Made by a program: the position numbers and the translations under genes. Shown one piece after another: positions 1-12,557 of a stretch of DNA of 64,000 nt (positions are counted from its first letter, which is position 1; every line of letters begins with the position of its first letter). Source of the DNA: Oscarella lobularis (lineage: Eukaryota > Porifera > Homoscleromorpha > Homosclerophorida > Oscarellidae); NCBI RefSeq assembly GCF_947507565.1, contig NC_089190.1:1364001-1428000 (forward strand), read 5' to 3'. The notes below the pieces were generated by a model. It ran no database searches, had not been told where the DNA came from, and saw nothing but the letters and a program-made list of their open reading frames with translations.

Positions 1-229
1 GGCTCGAGCTGATGCCCACTCGTCCATGTTTATAACACCGTCTCTATAGAAACACTGCCGGGATCTTTATTCACCCGGAACCGTTTCCCGCTTCTTGTGG
101 GTCACCTAGCTGGGTCACCTTAGGACGTAAGAAACATATTTAGCAATAGTTAATTAAGACAACTTCCGTTTTTTCTCCCAGGTTGATTTCTACCTCTTCC
201 GGCTTATTTCATACCGACCCAAGGTCACA

Positions 230-3200
230 ATGCTGTCCCTCCTCCTTTTCACGATCTTCCTCCTTGCTGGTCCTAGCGCTTCGTGGCCTATAGGTGCGAC
301 GTAACTTAGCAAACGAACGCGCAGATCTTATTTGCATTTCAATACCTTTCTGAACGTATAGACTTCGAGCCGTGCAGCTTCGACGCGGACTCGTGCCAAT
401 GGGGTCCTCCAAGTGCGTCAAACATCTCGTTCAACGTCTGGAAGCGCGTTTCAGCTCGCGACGGTTTTCGTCCGTCGACGGACGTCACGTATGGAAACGA
501 ATACGGAAAGTATATGACAACAGAATCGCCTGCCAACATCAACAGCAACGCCCCCATCTCCGCATCCCCGTCGATTCTCGAGACGCGATTCTCGCCGGGC
601 GACAACGTTTGCGCACTCGGTTTCCACTACGTCGCTAAATTGTCGTCGTCGAGCGGATTTCAACTTCGTTGTCTTGACGACGGCGGCGATGACGGGCACG
701 TGACTAGTCTCGTGCAGATTGACGCCGTCGACGACTGGACGCGTCGCGTCGTGCGCGTGAATGCGTCGCACTCAAACACAATATTACAGTTCGTATATTA
801 TCAAACGTCATTGGAAGACTACGCGGCTTTGGATAGCATCGAATTCATTCCGTGCACAAGTGAGAAAAAGCTTATACATACGTACGTATATGTATTACGG
901 TTATATAAAGGGTGCACTTTTGAACGGGGCTTCTGTGATTGGGTTTCGTCTGAGTGGAAGTTAGCTCGCGGGGGCGAACAGTTTGGACCTCTGGTGGACG
1001 TAACGTTAAACAGCTCATCTGGACATTTTGTCTACGCTCATGGTGGTTTCAGCAACAACGTTGCTTCTTTTGCTAGTAGGGCTATCGCTGCTGCTGATAA
1101 TATCTGCTCCATTGGCTTCAGCTACTATGCCCTTGGAGGACGTTCGTCTGTTGCTTTTGAAACGGTAGACGGACAGCAACTATACAGTGAACCTCTTCGG
1201 GAAAGCAAGATGTGGCGATTCAGGCGGTTTTCCGCGTTAAAACGAAACGATTCCGTGCTATATCGCTACGTATTCTACTCTCGCTACGGGAGCGTGTTTG
1301 CTTTAGACGATATCGAGTACTACCCGTGTCCAAGTGAGTCCATCGAGAGATATGCATCAAGTTCTCAGTTTGACTCTCTATGTCTTTCTAGATTTCGAAG
1401 GCTGCTCCTTCGTTCGGGGTCCATGCGAATGGACGCAAAGTCCCATTCCAATTCAGGAGACTCGCTACGTTCCTTGGAAGGTGAACCGCTCCGGCTTGGT
1501 CGCCTATTTTCCTTCGACGATATCGTCAACTCAAAGCAAACAACTGGTGGGAAGTAGACTCGTTGGAGCTTGCTCACTGGCAATAAGTGTCGAATTCTCA
1601 AATTCCCTTTACTCGTCCTTTGTTCTCGTCAAAGCGCATGGCACACGGACAAAGATTACAGCCGTGAACGGTCTGTATCAGCGGAAGCAGATTGCCCTTC
1701 CAGAATCAGCTCGGTACGTTTCTGTTCTTGCCGTACCTTGGCATTTCGAGCACGGCTCGGTCACCATTCGCAGTCTCCAATATCTGTCGTGCCTCTGTAA
1801 GGAAATCGCGCGGCGTTCTCATCTCGTCGTTGAACGTTTGTTTTTCTCTGCGTAGATACTTCGTTTGACGTCTCCTCTCCCCTGAGGTGGATGACTCACT
1901 CGATGACGAAAAACCATTGGTGGATCAAGTCGCACTGCTACGATTGGTCTGGCTGCTCGCACGATGATCACACGTACGGATCGGGTAAATTCGCCGAAGT
2001 CGACTTCTACTCTCCTAACGATGTAATTCGACTTCTAACGAACACGGAGAATTCCCGCGTGTGCGGCGTTCGCTTCTGGCTGTATTATACGCCGTCGTCG
2101 TCGTTGTCGTCGTCGTCGTCTTTAGATGTCGGAGTGTCGCTTAGGGTAGCCACGTCGCAGGCAAACGCATCGATTCACATAGACAAATCCAACGCGTGGC
2201 TATGCAGAGAAGTCGCTCTGAGCGCGGAAGGTCTCTCTCCTATCTTTGAGTTCGAAGCGTCCGGATCACAAGGATCGTCTCTGTCGATTGACGATATTAC
2301 CTTGACTGGTTGTCCTGATTGGGAAGTATGTTCTTTTGAACGCGGCCTGTGCGGATGGACGGCGACCGCTCCAAACGACGCGACGTCGTGGATACGGTGG
2401 AAAGAGAAGGACGCGTCGTCGAGCTACCGCTTGGTGCTGATGGCACCGTTTGAGGGTGTCTTCAAAAGCCTTCCTCTCGGTCCGCAGTCGGAAATTTGTG
2501 CCGTCGATTTCTATTATCTTTTTGACGGCTCGCCGGTAACCGACTGGCTTCGAGTTGTTTTAGTGCGTTCGTCCATCGATGAGGAAATTGTATGGATTGC
2601 CGAGGAGACGTCTGGGTTTTGGCGTCGCGTTCGAGTTCGAGTTCTAGTCAACGAGACTGTCAGCATTGAATTTCGCGGAAAAGCGACGAGGTCTTTTGTC
2701 GTGGCGCTGAAAAGGCTATCCTACGTTCAATGCAACGCAATTGGCTCAACGATACGGACAGAGTCCTCAGCAACGCTTCCAATAGCAGCATCAATGGCTC
2801 CTACAAACGACTCTGTTCTCCCGCCTTCAGATGGGTACAGTACAGACGGCATCACCGTGCGTTTGCGTTGATTGATGGCTTGTGTTTAGGCAGAGAATTC
2901 TCGTATTTCCTACTAGTAGTTTCCGTCCTATGTCAGCCAGTGCTGATCACAGTGCTGCAATGTCTGCTACTACTTCAGAGTCGTCGTCGTCGTCGTCGTC
3001 GTCGTCAGTCGGGTCTACTTTTGTTAATGCTGTAGCTGTTCAGGAAAAGTTGGTTTTGCCTGTTGGTTTATATACTAACTAATTGCGTGTTTTAGTCGTG
3101 CTCAGGAAGAACGAAATGACGACGGAATACCTGTAGGAATCATTGCCGCTGGAGCTGCAGTTGGGGGCACTGCTATACTGATAGCCATAGTAGTTTTACT

Positions 3201-3705
3201 GGCGTACTGTCGCAGAAAAAAGAAATCTAAAAGATGGTAAGCACAAGATATATACAGTATGTATTTTCCTCACCGTGTCACTTGTCCATAGTCTGCAATC
3301 AGACTATGTTCCGAGGGATCAGAATATTTATGAGGAGCAGGACATCTACGCTGATCCTCTGACAACAAGCACAACATTGTAAGAGATTTATAATCTAACT
3401 AGCACTACACTACTGTTTTCTCTTAGGAAAAATCCTTCGGTTGAAGATGAGCCTGTCTATGCCGTACCTGACAAGAGCAAGAAGAAAAGGTAATTAGAGT
3501 ACTGTAGCTTTCTAGGTTTAAAATAATTATTGTTTGGCTCAGTAGAAGACGGGAGAACGACATATACGACACAGCAGAAAATACGTATGTTGTAGTGTAA
3601 AAATATTTAATACAATGTGATCGTCTCTTATTCAGACATCCTTCACTTCCAAGAGAGAGGGAGAACGTCATCTACGACGCATTTTCATTTGATGCAGACA
3701 ACTAG
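230..3705 (+). CDS. Five-MAM-domain single-pass receptor with tyrosine-rich tail
   Basis: Eleven exons fit by splice sites and phase: 230-293, 362-859, 911-1333, 1392-1796, 1856-2834, 2890-3048, 3096-3236, 3292-3378, 3427-3489, 3543-3584, 3636-3705, giving 976 residues. Exon 1 is a signal peptide (MLSLLLFTIFLLAG...). MAM domains follow at about 23-187, 189-328, 329-463, 464-620 and 622-760; four open with the C-x-F-E-x-G/D-x-C-x-W signature, while the fourth has a degenerate opening. A Ser-rich stalk leads to a transmembrane helix (about 856-879) followed by a basic stop-transfer RRKKKSKR. The tail is cut into small exons and holds YEEQ, YADP, YAVP, YDTA and YDAF, the kind of short motifs bound by SH2 domains once phosphorylated. 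MAM domains mediate extracellular adhesion, so an adhesion receptor with intracellular phosphotyrosine docking is inferred. No kinase or phosphatase domain is present. The ortholog is not recognised. Confidence 0.86.
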
Positions 3706-4617
3706 GACTGTAAATTGAATTTTTAGAGCAGCTGATTATATAATTTTTAGATTGCAATCACGTTGAAAATGCATACGGGATTGCTATTTGTTGCTTTTCT
3801 TTTCTGTACAGTAGCGTTAGGCTCGTGGAAAACGACGAATGCAAGAGCTAGCGTTGCTTGTGGATCGAAGAGTTATCCTAAACTCTACTGAAAGTGGCTG
3901 GAAGCGCGCTACAGCGGACGTCGTTTGTTTTTGACGAACGAATATGCCCAACTGACGCTCGCACGACACCGAGAAGAGCGAAACGAGGACCTCGACGACT
4001 GGATGGTGGCAAAAAGCGGGTGAAAGCGAACGTACGTTAGATTTGAGGTTCGAATGAAAAAAAATCGCTTTGCACTCACATGCAATCACGAAACGAACGT
4101 CCCAAATACCATGCAGTGTTCCTCTACGACCATAGGCCTACCTTACCACTGGCCATCCTTTTCTCGCGTCAGCGTATGAAAAAAAAACGCTGACGCTGTT
4201 CGATCGCGAGATCGACGCTTTTTCTCGAAAGATTAGCGTAAAAACAAGAAAAAAGCGTCGACGCTGCTCGATCGCGAGATATCGACGCTTTTTCTTGAAC
4301 GAAGTACCTCAAAAACGAGAAAAAACGCTGTGCTCTTCGATTCCGCGATCGGCGCTTTTCTACCTAAAAAAAACAAAAGATTAGTCTCTGTTCAATCTGT
4401 CCGCGTACGTACCTTGTAGTCCTGCGTTCGTATTGGCGTAATCCAGGCTACACCGCGTGGAGGTTCGAACGCATGGTAGCCGAAAAATTTTTGAGAGCGA
4501 GCCGTGGCATCATAGGCTCAACCACGACGGTGCGGCCTAGGATCAGAACGGCTCTCCCACACCGTCCCCCCGACCTCGTTGCACCGCGACCCATGGGGCC
4601 ATAGTCCTTCGCTTGCC
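3706..4617. other. Intergenic region with three related hairpins
   Basis: No gene is supported between the MAM receptor stop and the first satellite array. At about 4160-4370 there are three diverged copies of an inverted repeat of the form AAAAAGCGTCGA ... TCGACGCTTTTT enclosing CGATCGCGAG; the middle copy is the best paired. About 4390-4615 is non-repetitive, with a short open frame on the minus strand that I do not recognise. Confidence 0.6.
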
Positions 4618-5508
4618 GGCGGAGTACGTACACCGCTTGCCGGAATATATACACCGTCTGCCGGCGGAGTACGTACACCGCTTGCCGGAATATATACACC
4701 GCCTGCCGGCGGAGTACGTACACCGCCTGCCGGAATATATACACCGCCTGCCGGAATATATACACCGCCTGCCGGCGGAGTACGTACACCGCCTGCCGGA
4801 ATATATACACCGCCTGCCGGAATATATACACCGCCTGCCGGCGGAGTACGTACACCGCCTGCCGGAATATATACACCGCCTGCCGGCGGAGTACGTACAC
4901 CGCTTGCCGGAATATATACACCGTCTGCCGGCGGAGTACGTACACCGCTTGCCGGAATATATACACCGCCTGCCGGCGGAGTACGTACACCGCTTGCCGG
5001 AATATATACACCGCCTGCCGGAATATATACACCGCCTGCCGGAATATATACACCGACTGCCGGAATATATACACCGTCTGCCGGCGGAGTACGTACACCG
5101 CTTACCGGAATATATACACCGCCTGCCGGAATATATACACCGCCTGCCGGCGGAGTACGTACACCGCTTGCCGGAATATATACACCGTCTTCCGGCGGAG
5201 TACGTACACCGCTTGCCGGAATATATACACCGTCTGCCGGCGGAGTACGTACACCGCTTACCGGAATATATACACCGCCTGCCGGAATATATACACCGCC
5301 TGCCGGCGGAGTACGTACACCGCTTGCCGGAATATATACACCGTCTTCCGGCGGAGTACGTACACCGCTTGCCGGAATATATACACCGTCTGCCGGCGGA
5401 GTACGTACACCGCTTACCGGAATATATACACCGCCTGCCGGAATATATACACCGACTGCCGGAATATATACACCGCCTGCCGGCGGAGTACGTACACCGC
5501 CTGCTGGA
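4618..5508. repeat. 21/24-bp two-variant satellite array 1
   Basis: Tandem array of two related monomers. Type A is 21 bp with core GAATATATACACC; type B is 24 bp with core CGGAGTACGTACACC; both begin CCGG and end CGCCTG or CGCTTG. B differs from A by a CGG insertion and by CG in place of the central TA. In this array every B is followed by one or more A, giving A-run lengths of 1,1,2,2,1,1,1,4,2,1,1,2,1,1,3. Because 21 and 24 are multiples of three and lack stops in several frames, long open frames appear on both strands; I do not consider them proteins. Confidence 0.97.
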
Positions 5509-6000
5509 ATCAAAGTTTAGGCCCTCAACTTTATCTTCAGGTCCTTAGAATCGGAGTTTAGGCCCTCAACTTTATCTTCAGGCCCTTAGAATCAAAGTTT
5601 AGGCGTTCAACTTTACCTTCAGGGCCTTAGAATCAAAGTTTAGGCCCTCAACTTTATCTTCAGGTCCTTAGAATCAGAGTTTTGGCCATGACCTTTATCT
5701 TCAGGCCCTTAGAATCAATGTTTGGGCCTTCAACTTTATCTTCAGGGTCTTAGAATTAGAGTTTAGGCCCTCAACTTTATCTTTAGCTCCTTAGAATCAA
5801 AGTTTAGGCCCTCAACTTTATCTTCAGGTCCTTAGAATCAAAGTTTAGGACCTCAACTTTATCTTCAGGCCCTTAGAATCAAAGTTTAGGTCGTCAACTT
5901 TATCTTCAGGGCCTTAGAATCAAAGTTTAGACCCTCAACTTTATCTTCAAGTCCTTAGAATCAAAGTTTAGGCTCTCAACTTTATCTTCAGGGCCTTAGC
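5509..6000. repeat. 41-bp satellite, block 1
   Basis: About 12 copies of a 41-bp monomer whose two halves read CAACTTTATCTTCAG and CTTAGAATCAAAG, joined by GTC/GCC and TTTAGGCCCT. It begins directly in the last 21/24-bp unit and ends at the recurrent junction CTTAGCTAGCCC, where the 48-bp family starts. Most monomers carry point changes, so the array is not fully homogenised. Confidence 0.96.
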
Positions 6001-7149
6001 TAGCCCGTGTAAGTTCGCTGTAATTTATTACAGGAGAGACCCGTTGGCTAACCCCCTGTAATTTCGCTGTAATTTATTCCAGGAGAGACCCGTTGACTAA
6101 CCCCCTGTAATTTCGCTGTAGTTTATTAAAGGAGAGACCCATTGGCTAGCCCCTATAAATTCGCTGTAATTTATTACAGGAGATACCCGTTAGCTAGCCT
6201 CCTGTAAATTCGCTGTAATTTATTACAGGAGATACCCGTTTGCTAACCCCCTGTAATTTCGCTGTAATTTATTACAGGAGATACCCGTTAGCTAGCCTCT
6301 GTAATTTCGCTGTAATTTATTACAGGAGATACCCGTTTGCTAACCCCCTGTAATTTCGCTGTAATTTATTACAGGAGTGGCTAACCCTTTGTAATTTCGC
6401 TGTAATTTATTACAGAAGAGACCCGTTGGCTAGCCCCTGTAAATTCGCTGTAATTTATTACATGAGAGACCCGTTTGCTAACCCCCTGTAATTTCGCTGT
6501 AATTTATTACAGGAGAGACCCGTTTACTAACCCCCTGTAAATTCGCTGTAATTTATTACAGGAGAGACCCGTTGGCTAGCCCCTGTAATTTCGCTGTAGT
6601 TTATTACAGGAGTGACCCGTTGGCTAGCCTCTTTAATTTGGCTGTAGTTTATTACAGGAGAGACCCGTTGGCTAACCCCCTGTTAATTCGCTGTAATTTA
6701 TTACAGGAGAGACCCGTTTGCTAACCCTCTGTAATTTCGCTGTAATTTATTACAGGAGAGACCCGTTTACTAACCCCCTGTAAATTCGCTGTAATTTATT
6801 ACAGGAGAGACCCGTTGGCTAGCCCCTGTAATTTCGCTGTAGTTTATTACAGGAGTGACCCGATTGCTAGCCTCTTTAATTTGGCTGTAATTTATTACAG
6901 GAGAGACCCGTTGGCTAACCCCCTGTTAATTCGCTGTAATTTATTACAGGAGAGACCCGTTGGCTAACCCCCTGTAATTTCGCTGTAATTTATTACAGGA
7001 GACACCCGTTAACTAGCCTCCTGTAATTTCGCTGTAGTTTATTACAGGAGAGATCCGTTTGCTAACCCCCTGTAATTTCGCTGTAATTTATTACAGGAGA
7101 GACCCTTTGGCTAGCCCCTGTAATTTCGCTGTAATTTATTACAGGAGAG
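6001..7149. repeat. 48/49-bp hairpin satellite, block 1
   Basis: About 24 copies of a 48-49-bp monomer. Each holds CTGTAAT, then TTCGCTGTAATTT, then ATTACAG, so CTGTAAT and ATTACAG form a 7-bp perfect stem; this is followed by GAGAGACCCGTTGGCTA. The 48/49-bp difference comes from four or five C in the CCCC(C)TG tract. The block ends at the recurrent junction CCCGTTGGGCCCTCAAC into the 41-bp family. Confidence 0.96.
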
Positions 7150-7391
7150 ACCCGTTGGGCCCTCAACTTTATCTTCAATGCCTTAGAATCGAAGTTTAGG
7201 CCCTCAACTTTATCTTCAGGGCCTTAGAATCAAAGTCTAGGCCTTCAACTTTATCTTCAGGCCCTTAGAATCAAAGTTTAGGTCGTCAACTTTATCTTCA
7301 GGGCCTTAGAATCAAAGTTTAGACCCTCAACTTTATCTTCAAGTCCTTAGAATGAAAGTTTAGGCTCTCAACTTTATCTTCAGGGCCTTAG
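7150..7391. repeat. 41-bp satellite, block 2
   Basis: Short block of about six monomers flanked on both sides by the 48/49-bp family, using the same two junction sequences seen at the other borders. Confidence 0.95.
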
Positions 7392-8167
7392 CTAGCCCGT
7401 GTAAGTTCGCTGTAATTTATTACAGGAGAGACCCGTTGGCTAACCCCCCATAATTTCGCTGTAATTTATTACAGGAGATACCCGTTGGCTAACCCCGTGT
7501 AATTTCGCTGTAATTTATTATTAGGATAGATCCGTTGTCTAGCCCCTGTAATTTCGCTGTCATTTATTCCAGGAGAGACCCGTTGGCTAGCCCCCTGTAA
7601 TTTCGCTGTAATTTATTCCAGGAGAGACCCGTTGACTAACCCCCTGTAATTTCGCTGTAGTTTATTACAGGAAAGACCCGTTGGCTAGCCCCCTGTAATT
7701 TCGCTGTAATTTATTACAGGAGACACCCGTTGGCTAGCCTCCTGTAATTTCGCTGTAGTTTATTACAGGAGAGACCCGTTTGCTAACCCCCTGTAAGTTC
7801 GCTGTAATTTATTACAGGAGAGACCCTTTAGCTAGCCCCTGTAAGTTCGCTGTAATTTATTACAGGAGAGACCCTTTTGCTAGCCCCTGTAATTTCGCTG
7901 TAATTTATTACAGGAGAGACCCTTTGGCTAGCCCCTGTACTTTCGCTGTAGTTTATTACAGGAGAGACCCGTTGGCTAACCCCCTGTAATTTCGCTGTAG
8001 TTTATTACAGGAGAGACACTTTGGCTAGCCCCTGTAATTTCGCTGTAATTTATTACAGGAGAGACCCTTTGGCTAGCCCCTGTAGTTTCGCTCTAATTTA
8101 TTACAGGAGAGACCCTTTGGCTAACCCCTGTAATTTCGCTGTAATTTATTACAGGAGAGACCCGTTG
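7392..8167. repeat. 48/49-bp hairpin satellite, block 2
   Basis: About 16 units. Several carry the variant CTGTAAGTTCGC, which creates a perfect splice-donor-like GTAAGT inside the stem. Runs of exact 48-bp units here give a spurious 16-residue repeated open frame. Confidence 0.95.
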
Positions 8168-8977
8168 GGCCCTCAACTTTATCTTCAATGCCTTAGAATC
8201 GAAGTTTAGGCCCTCAACTTTATCTTCAGGGCCTTAGAAACAGAGTTTAGGCCCTCAACTTTATCTTTAGCTCCTTAGAATCAAAGTTTAAGCCCTTAAC
8301 TTTATCTTTAGGACCTTAGAATCAAAGTTTAGGCCCTCATCTTTATCTTCAGAACCTTAAAATCGAAGTTTATGCCCTCAACTTTATCTTCAGGGCCTTA
8401 GAATCAAAGTTTAGGCCCTCATCTTTATCTTCTGGGCCTTAGAATCGAAGTTTATGCCCTCAACTTTATCTTCAGGGCCTTAGAATCAATTTTTAGGCCC
8501 TCAACTTATCCTCAGGTCCTTGGAATCAAAGTTTAGGCCCTCAACTTTATCTTCATTTCCCTAGAATCAAAGTTTAGGCCCTCAACTTTATCTTCAAATC
8601 CTTAGAATCAAAGTTTAGGCCCTCAACTTTATCTTCAGGTCCTTAGAATCAGAGTTTAGGCCCTCAACTTTATCTTCAGGTCCTTAGAATCAGAGTTTTG
8701 ACCCTGAACTTTAACTTCAGACCGTTAGAATCAAAGTTTAGACCTTCAACTTTATCTTCAGGTCCTTAGAATCAAAGTTTAGGACCTCAACTTTATCTTC
8801 AGGCCCTTAGAATCAAAGTTTAGGCCCTCAACTTTATCTTCAGGGTCTTAGAATTAGAGTTTAGGCCCTCAACTTTATCTTTAGCTCCTTAGAATCAAAG
8901 TTTAGGCCCTCAACTTTATCTTCAGGTCCTTAGAATGAAAGTTTAGGCTCTCAACTTTATCTTCAGGGCCTTAGCTA
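8168..8977. repeat. 41-bp satellite, block 3
   Basis: About 20 monomers, including variants (CATCTTTATCTTC, GAACCTTAAAATCG) that recur in the same order in blocks 6, 7, 8, 10, 13 and 14, showing that multi-monomer segments were copied together. Confidence 0.95.
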
Positions 8978-10378
8978 GCCCGTGTAAGTTCGCTGTAATT
9001 TATTACAGGAGAGACCCGTTGGCAAATCCCCTGTAATTTCGCTGTAAATTATTACAGGAGATACCCGTTGGCTAACCCCGTGTAATTTCGCTGTAATTTA
9101 TTATTAGGATAGACCCGTTGTCTAGCCCCTGTAATTTCGCTGTAATTTATTCCAGGAGAGACCCGTTGGCTAGCCCCCTGTAATTTGGCTGTAACTTTTT
9201 ACAGGAGAGACCCGTTGGCTAGCCCCCTGTAAGTTGGCTGTAATTTATTCCAGGAGAGACCCGTTAGCTAGCCTCTGTAATTTCGCTGTAATTTATTACA
9301 GGAGAGACCCGTTGGCTAGCCCCTGTAATTTCGCTGTAATTTATTACAGGAAAGACCCGTTTGCTAGCCCCCTGTAATTTCGCTGTAATTTATTACAGGA
9401 GACACCCGTTGGCTAGCCTCCTGTAATTTCGCTGTAATTTATTACAGGAGAGACCCGTTTGCTAACCCCCTGTAATTTCGCTGTAGTTTATTACAGGAGA
9501 GACCCTTTAGCTAGCCCCTGTAAGTTCGCTGTAATTTATTACAGGAGAGACCCTTTTGCTAGCCCCTGTAATTTCGCTGTAATTTATTACAGGAGAGACC
9601 CTTTGGCTAGACCCTGTACTTTTGCTGTAGTTTATTACAGGAGAGACCCGTTGGCTAACCCCCTGTAATTTCGCTGTAGTTTATTACAAGAGAGACACTT
9701 TGGCTAGCCCCTGTAATTTCGCTGTAATTTATTACAGGAGAGACCCTTTGGCTAGCCCCTGTAGTTTCGCTCTAATTTATTACAGGAGAGACCCTTTGGC
9801 TAACCCCCTGTAAATTCGCTGTAATTTATTACAGGAGAGACCCGTTGGCTAGCCTCTTTAATTTGGCTGTAATTTATTACAGGAGAGACCCGTTGGCTAA
9901 CCCCCTGTTAATTCGCTGTAATTTATTACAGGAGAGACCCGTTGGCTAACCCCCTGTAATTTCGCTGTAATTTATTACAGGAGACACCCGTTGGCTAGCC
10001 TCCTGTAATTTCGCTGTAGTTTATTACAGGAGAAACCCGTTTGCTAACCCCCTGTAATTTCGCTGTAGTTTATTACAGGACAGACCCTTTAGCTAGCCCC
10101 TGTAAGTTCGCTGTAATTTATTACAGGAGAGACCCTTTTGCTAGCCCCTGTAATTTCGCTGTAATTTATTACAGGAGAGACCCGTTTGCTAACCCCCTGT
10201 AATTTCGCTGTAATTTATTACAGGAGAGACCCTTTTGCTAGCCCCTGTAAGTTCGCTGTAATTTATTACAGGAGAGACCCTTTGGCTAGCCCCTGTAGTT
10301 TCGCTCTAATTTATTACAGGAGATACCCTTTGGCTAACCCCTGTAATTTCGCTGTAATTTATTACAGGAGAGACCCGT
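8978..10378. repeat. 48/49-bp hairpin satellite, block 3
   Basis: About 29 units. The first units repeat the order of variants of block 2 (the TTATTATTAGGATAGA unit, then TTATTCCAGG units), consistent with segmental copying. Confidence 0.95.
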
Positions 10379-10760
10379 TGGGCCCTCAACTTTATCTTCA
10401 ATGCCTTAGAATCGAAGTTTAAGCCCTCAACTTTATCTTCAGGGCCTTAGAAACAGAGTTTAGGCCCTCAACTTTATCTTTAGCTCCTTAGAATCAAAGT
10501 TTAAGCCCTTAACTTTATCTTTAGGACCTTAGAATCAAAGTTTAGACCTTCAACTTTATCTTCAGGTTCTTAGAATCAGAGTTTTGGCCCTGAACTTTAA
10601 CTTCAGACCCTTAGAATCAAAGTTTGGGCCTTCAAATTTCTCTTCAGGGCCTTAGAATCAAAGTTTAGGCCTTCAACATTTATCTTCAGGGCCTTAGAAT
10701 CTGAGTTTAGGCCCTCAACTTTATCTTCAGGTCCTTAGAATCAAAATTTAGGCCCTCAAC
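10379..10760. repeat. 41-bp satellite, block 4
   Basis: About nine monomers leading straight into the second 21/24-bp array; the junction falls inside CCCTCAACTTGCCGGAGTACG. Confidence 0.94.
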
Positions 10761-12109
10761 TTGCCGGAGTACGTACACCGTCTGCCGGCGGAGTACGTAC
10801 ACCGTCTGCCGGAATATATACACCGCCTGCCGGAATATATACACCGCCTGCCGGAATATATACACCGCCTGCCGGCGGAGTACGTACGCCGCCTGCCGGA
10901 ATATATACACCTCTTGCCGGAATATATACACCGCCTGCCGGCGGAGTAGTTACACCGTCTGCCGGCGGAGTACGTACGCCGTCTGCCGGAATATATATAC
11001 CGCCTGCCGGCGGAGTACGTACACCGCTTACCGAAATATATACACCGCCTGCCGGAATATATACACCGCCTGCAGGAATATATACACCGCCTGCCGGCGG
11101 AGTACGTACACCGCCTGCCGGAATATATACACCGCCTGCCGGCGGAATACGTACACCGCTTGCCGGAATATATAGACCGCCTGCCGGCGGAGTACGTACA
11201 CCGCTTGCCGGAATATATACACCGCCTACCGGCGGAGTACGTACACCGCCTGCCGGAATATATACACCGCCTGCGGGCGGAGTACGTACACCGCTTGCCG
11301 GAATATATACACCGCCTGCCGGCGGAGTACGTACACCGCCTGCCGGAATATATACACCGCCTGCCGGCGGAGTACGTACACCGCTTGCCGGAATATATAC
11401 ACCGCCTGCCGGCGGAGTACGTACACCGCTTGCCGGAATATATACACCGCCTGCCGGCGGAGTACGTACACCGCCTGCCGGAATATATACACCGGCTTCC
11501 GGCGGAGTACGTACACCGCCTGCCGGAATATATACACCGCCTGCCGGCGGAGTACGTACACCGCTTGCCGGAATATATACACCGCCTGCCGGCGGAGTAC
11601 GTACACCGCTTGCCGGAATATATACACCGCCTGCCGGCGGAGTACGTACACCGCATGCCGGAATATATACACCGCCTGCCTGCGGAGTACGTACACCGCA
11701 TGCCGGAATATATACACCGTCTGCCGGAATATGTACACCGCCTGCCGGCGGAGTACGTACACCGCATGCCGGAATATATACACCGCCTGCCGGCGGAGTA
11801 CGTACACCGCTTGCCGGAATATATACACCGTCTGCCGGCGTAGTACGTACACCGCATGCCGGAATATATACACCGCCTGCCGGCGGAGTACGTACACCGC
11901 TTACCGGAATATATACACCGCCTGCCGGAATATATACACCGCCTGCCGGAATATATACACCGCCTGCCGGCGGAGTACGTACACCGCTTGCCAGAATATA
12001 TACACCGCCTGCCGGCGGAGTACATACACCGCCTGCCGGAATATATACACCGACTGCCGGAATATATACACCGCCTGGCGGCGGAGTACGTACACCGCCT
12101 GCCGGAATC
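10761..12109. repeat. 21/24-bp two-variant satellite array 2
   Basis: Same A and B monomers as array 1. The first unit lacks the CGG of B but has the B core, and one B-B pair with a mutated first member occurs near 10,940-10,985; otherwise B units stay isolated. Several B units carry CGCATG instead of CGCTTG. Confidence 0.97.
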
Positions 12110-12557
12110 AAAGTTTAGGCCCTCAACTTTATCTTCAGGTCCTTAGAATCAAAGTTTAGGACCTCAACTTTATCTTCAGGCCCTTAGAATCAAAGTTTAG
12201 TCTCTCAACTTTATCTTCAGCTCCTTAGAATCAAAGTTTAGGCCGTCAACTTTATCTTCAGGCTCTTAGAATCAAAATTTAGGCCCTCAACTTTATCTTA
12301 AGGTCCTTAGAATCAGAGTTTTGGCCATGACCTTTATCTTCAGGCCCTTAGAATCAATGTTTGGGCCTTCAACTTTATCTTCAGGGTCTTAGAATTAGAG
12401 TTTAGGCCCTCAACTTTATCTTCAGGTCCTTAGAAGCAAAGTTTAGGACCTCAACTTTATCTTCAGGCCCTTAGAATCAAAGTTTAGGCCCTCAGCTTTA
12501 TCTTCAGGTCCTTAGAATAAAAGTTTAGGCTCTCAACTTTATCTTCAGGGCCTTAGC
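12110..12557. repeat. 41-bp satellite, block 5
   Basis: About 11 monomers, opening with the same AATCAAAGTTTAGGCCC junction that follows arrays 1, 3 and 4 of the 21/24-bp family. Confidence 0.95.

Noticed and set aside
4448-5548. Long open frames on both strands in the 21/24-bp array (repeats of GIYTPPA, EYIHRLP, VYIFRQA, CIYSGRR)
   Set aside because: Monomer lengths are multiples of three without stops in several frames, so every frame stays open by arithmetic. The same explains the frames in the other four arrays. There is no start context, no non-repeat domain and equal openness on opposite strands.
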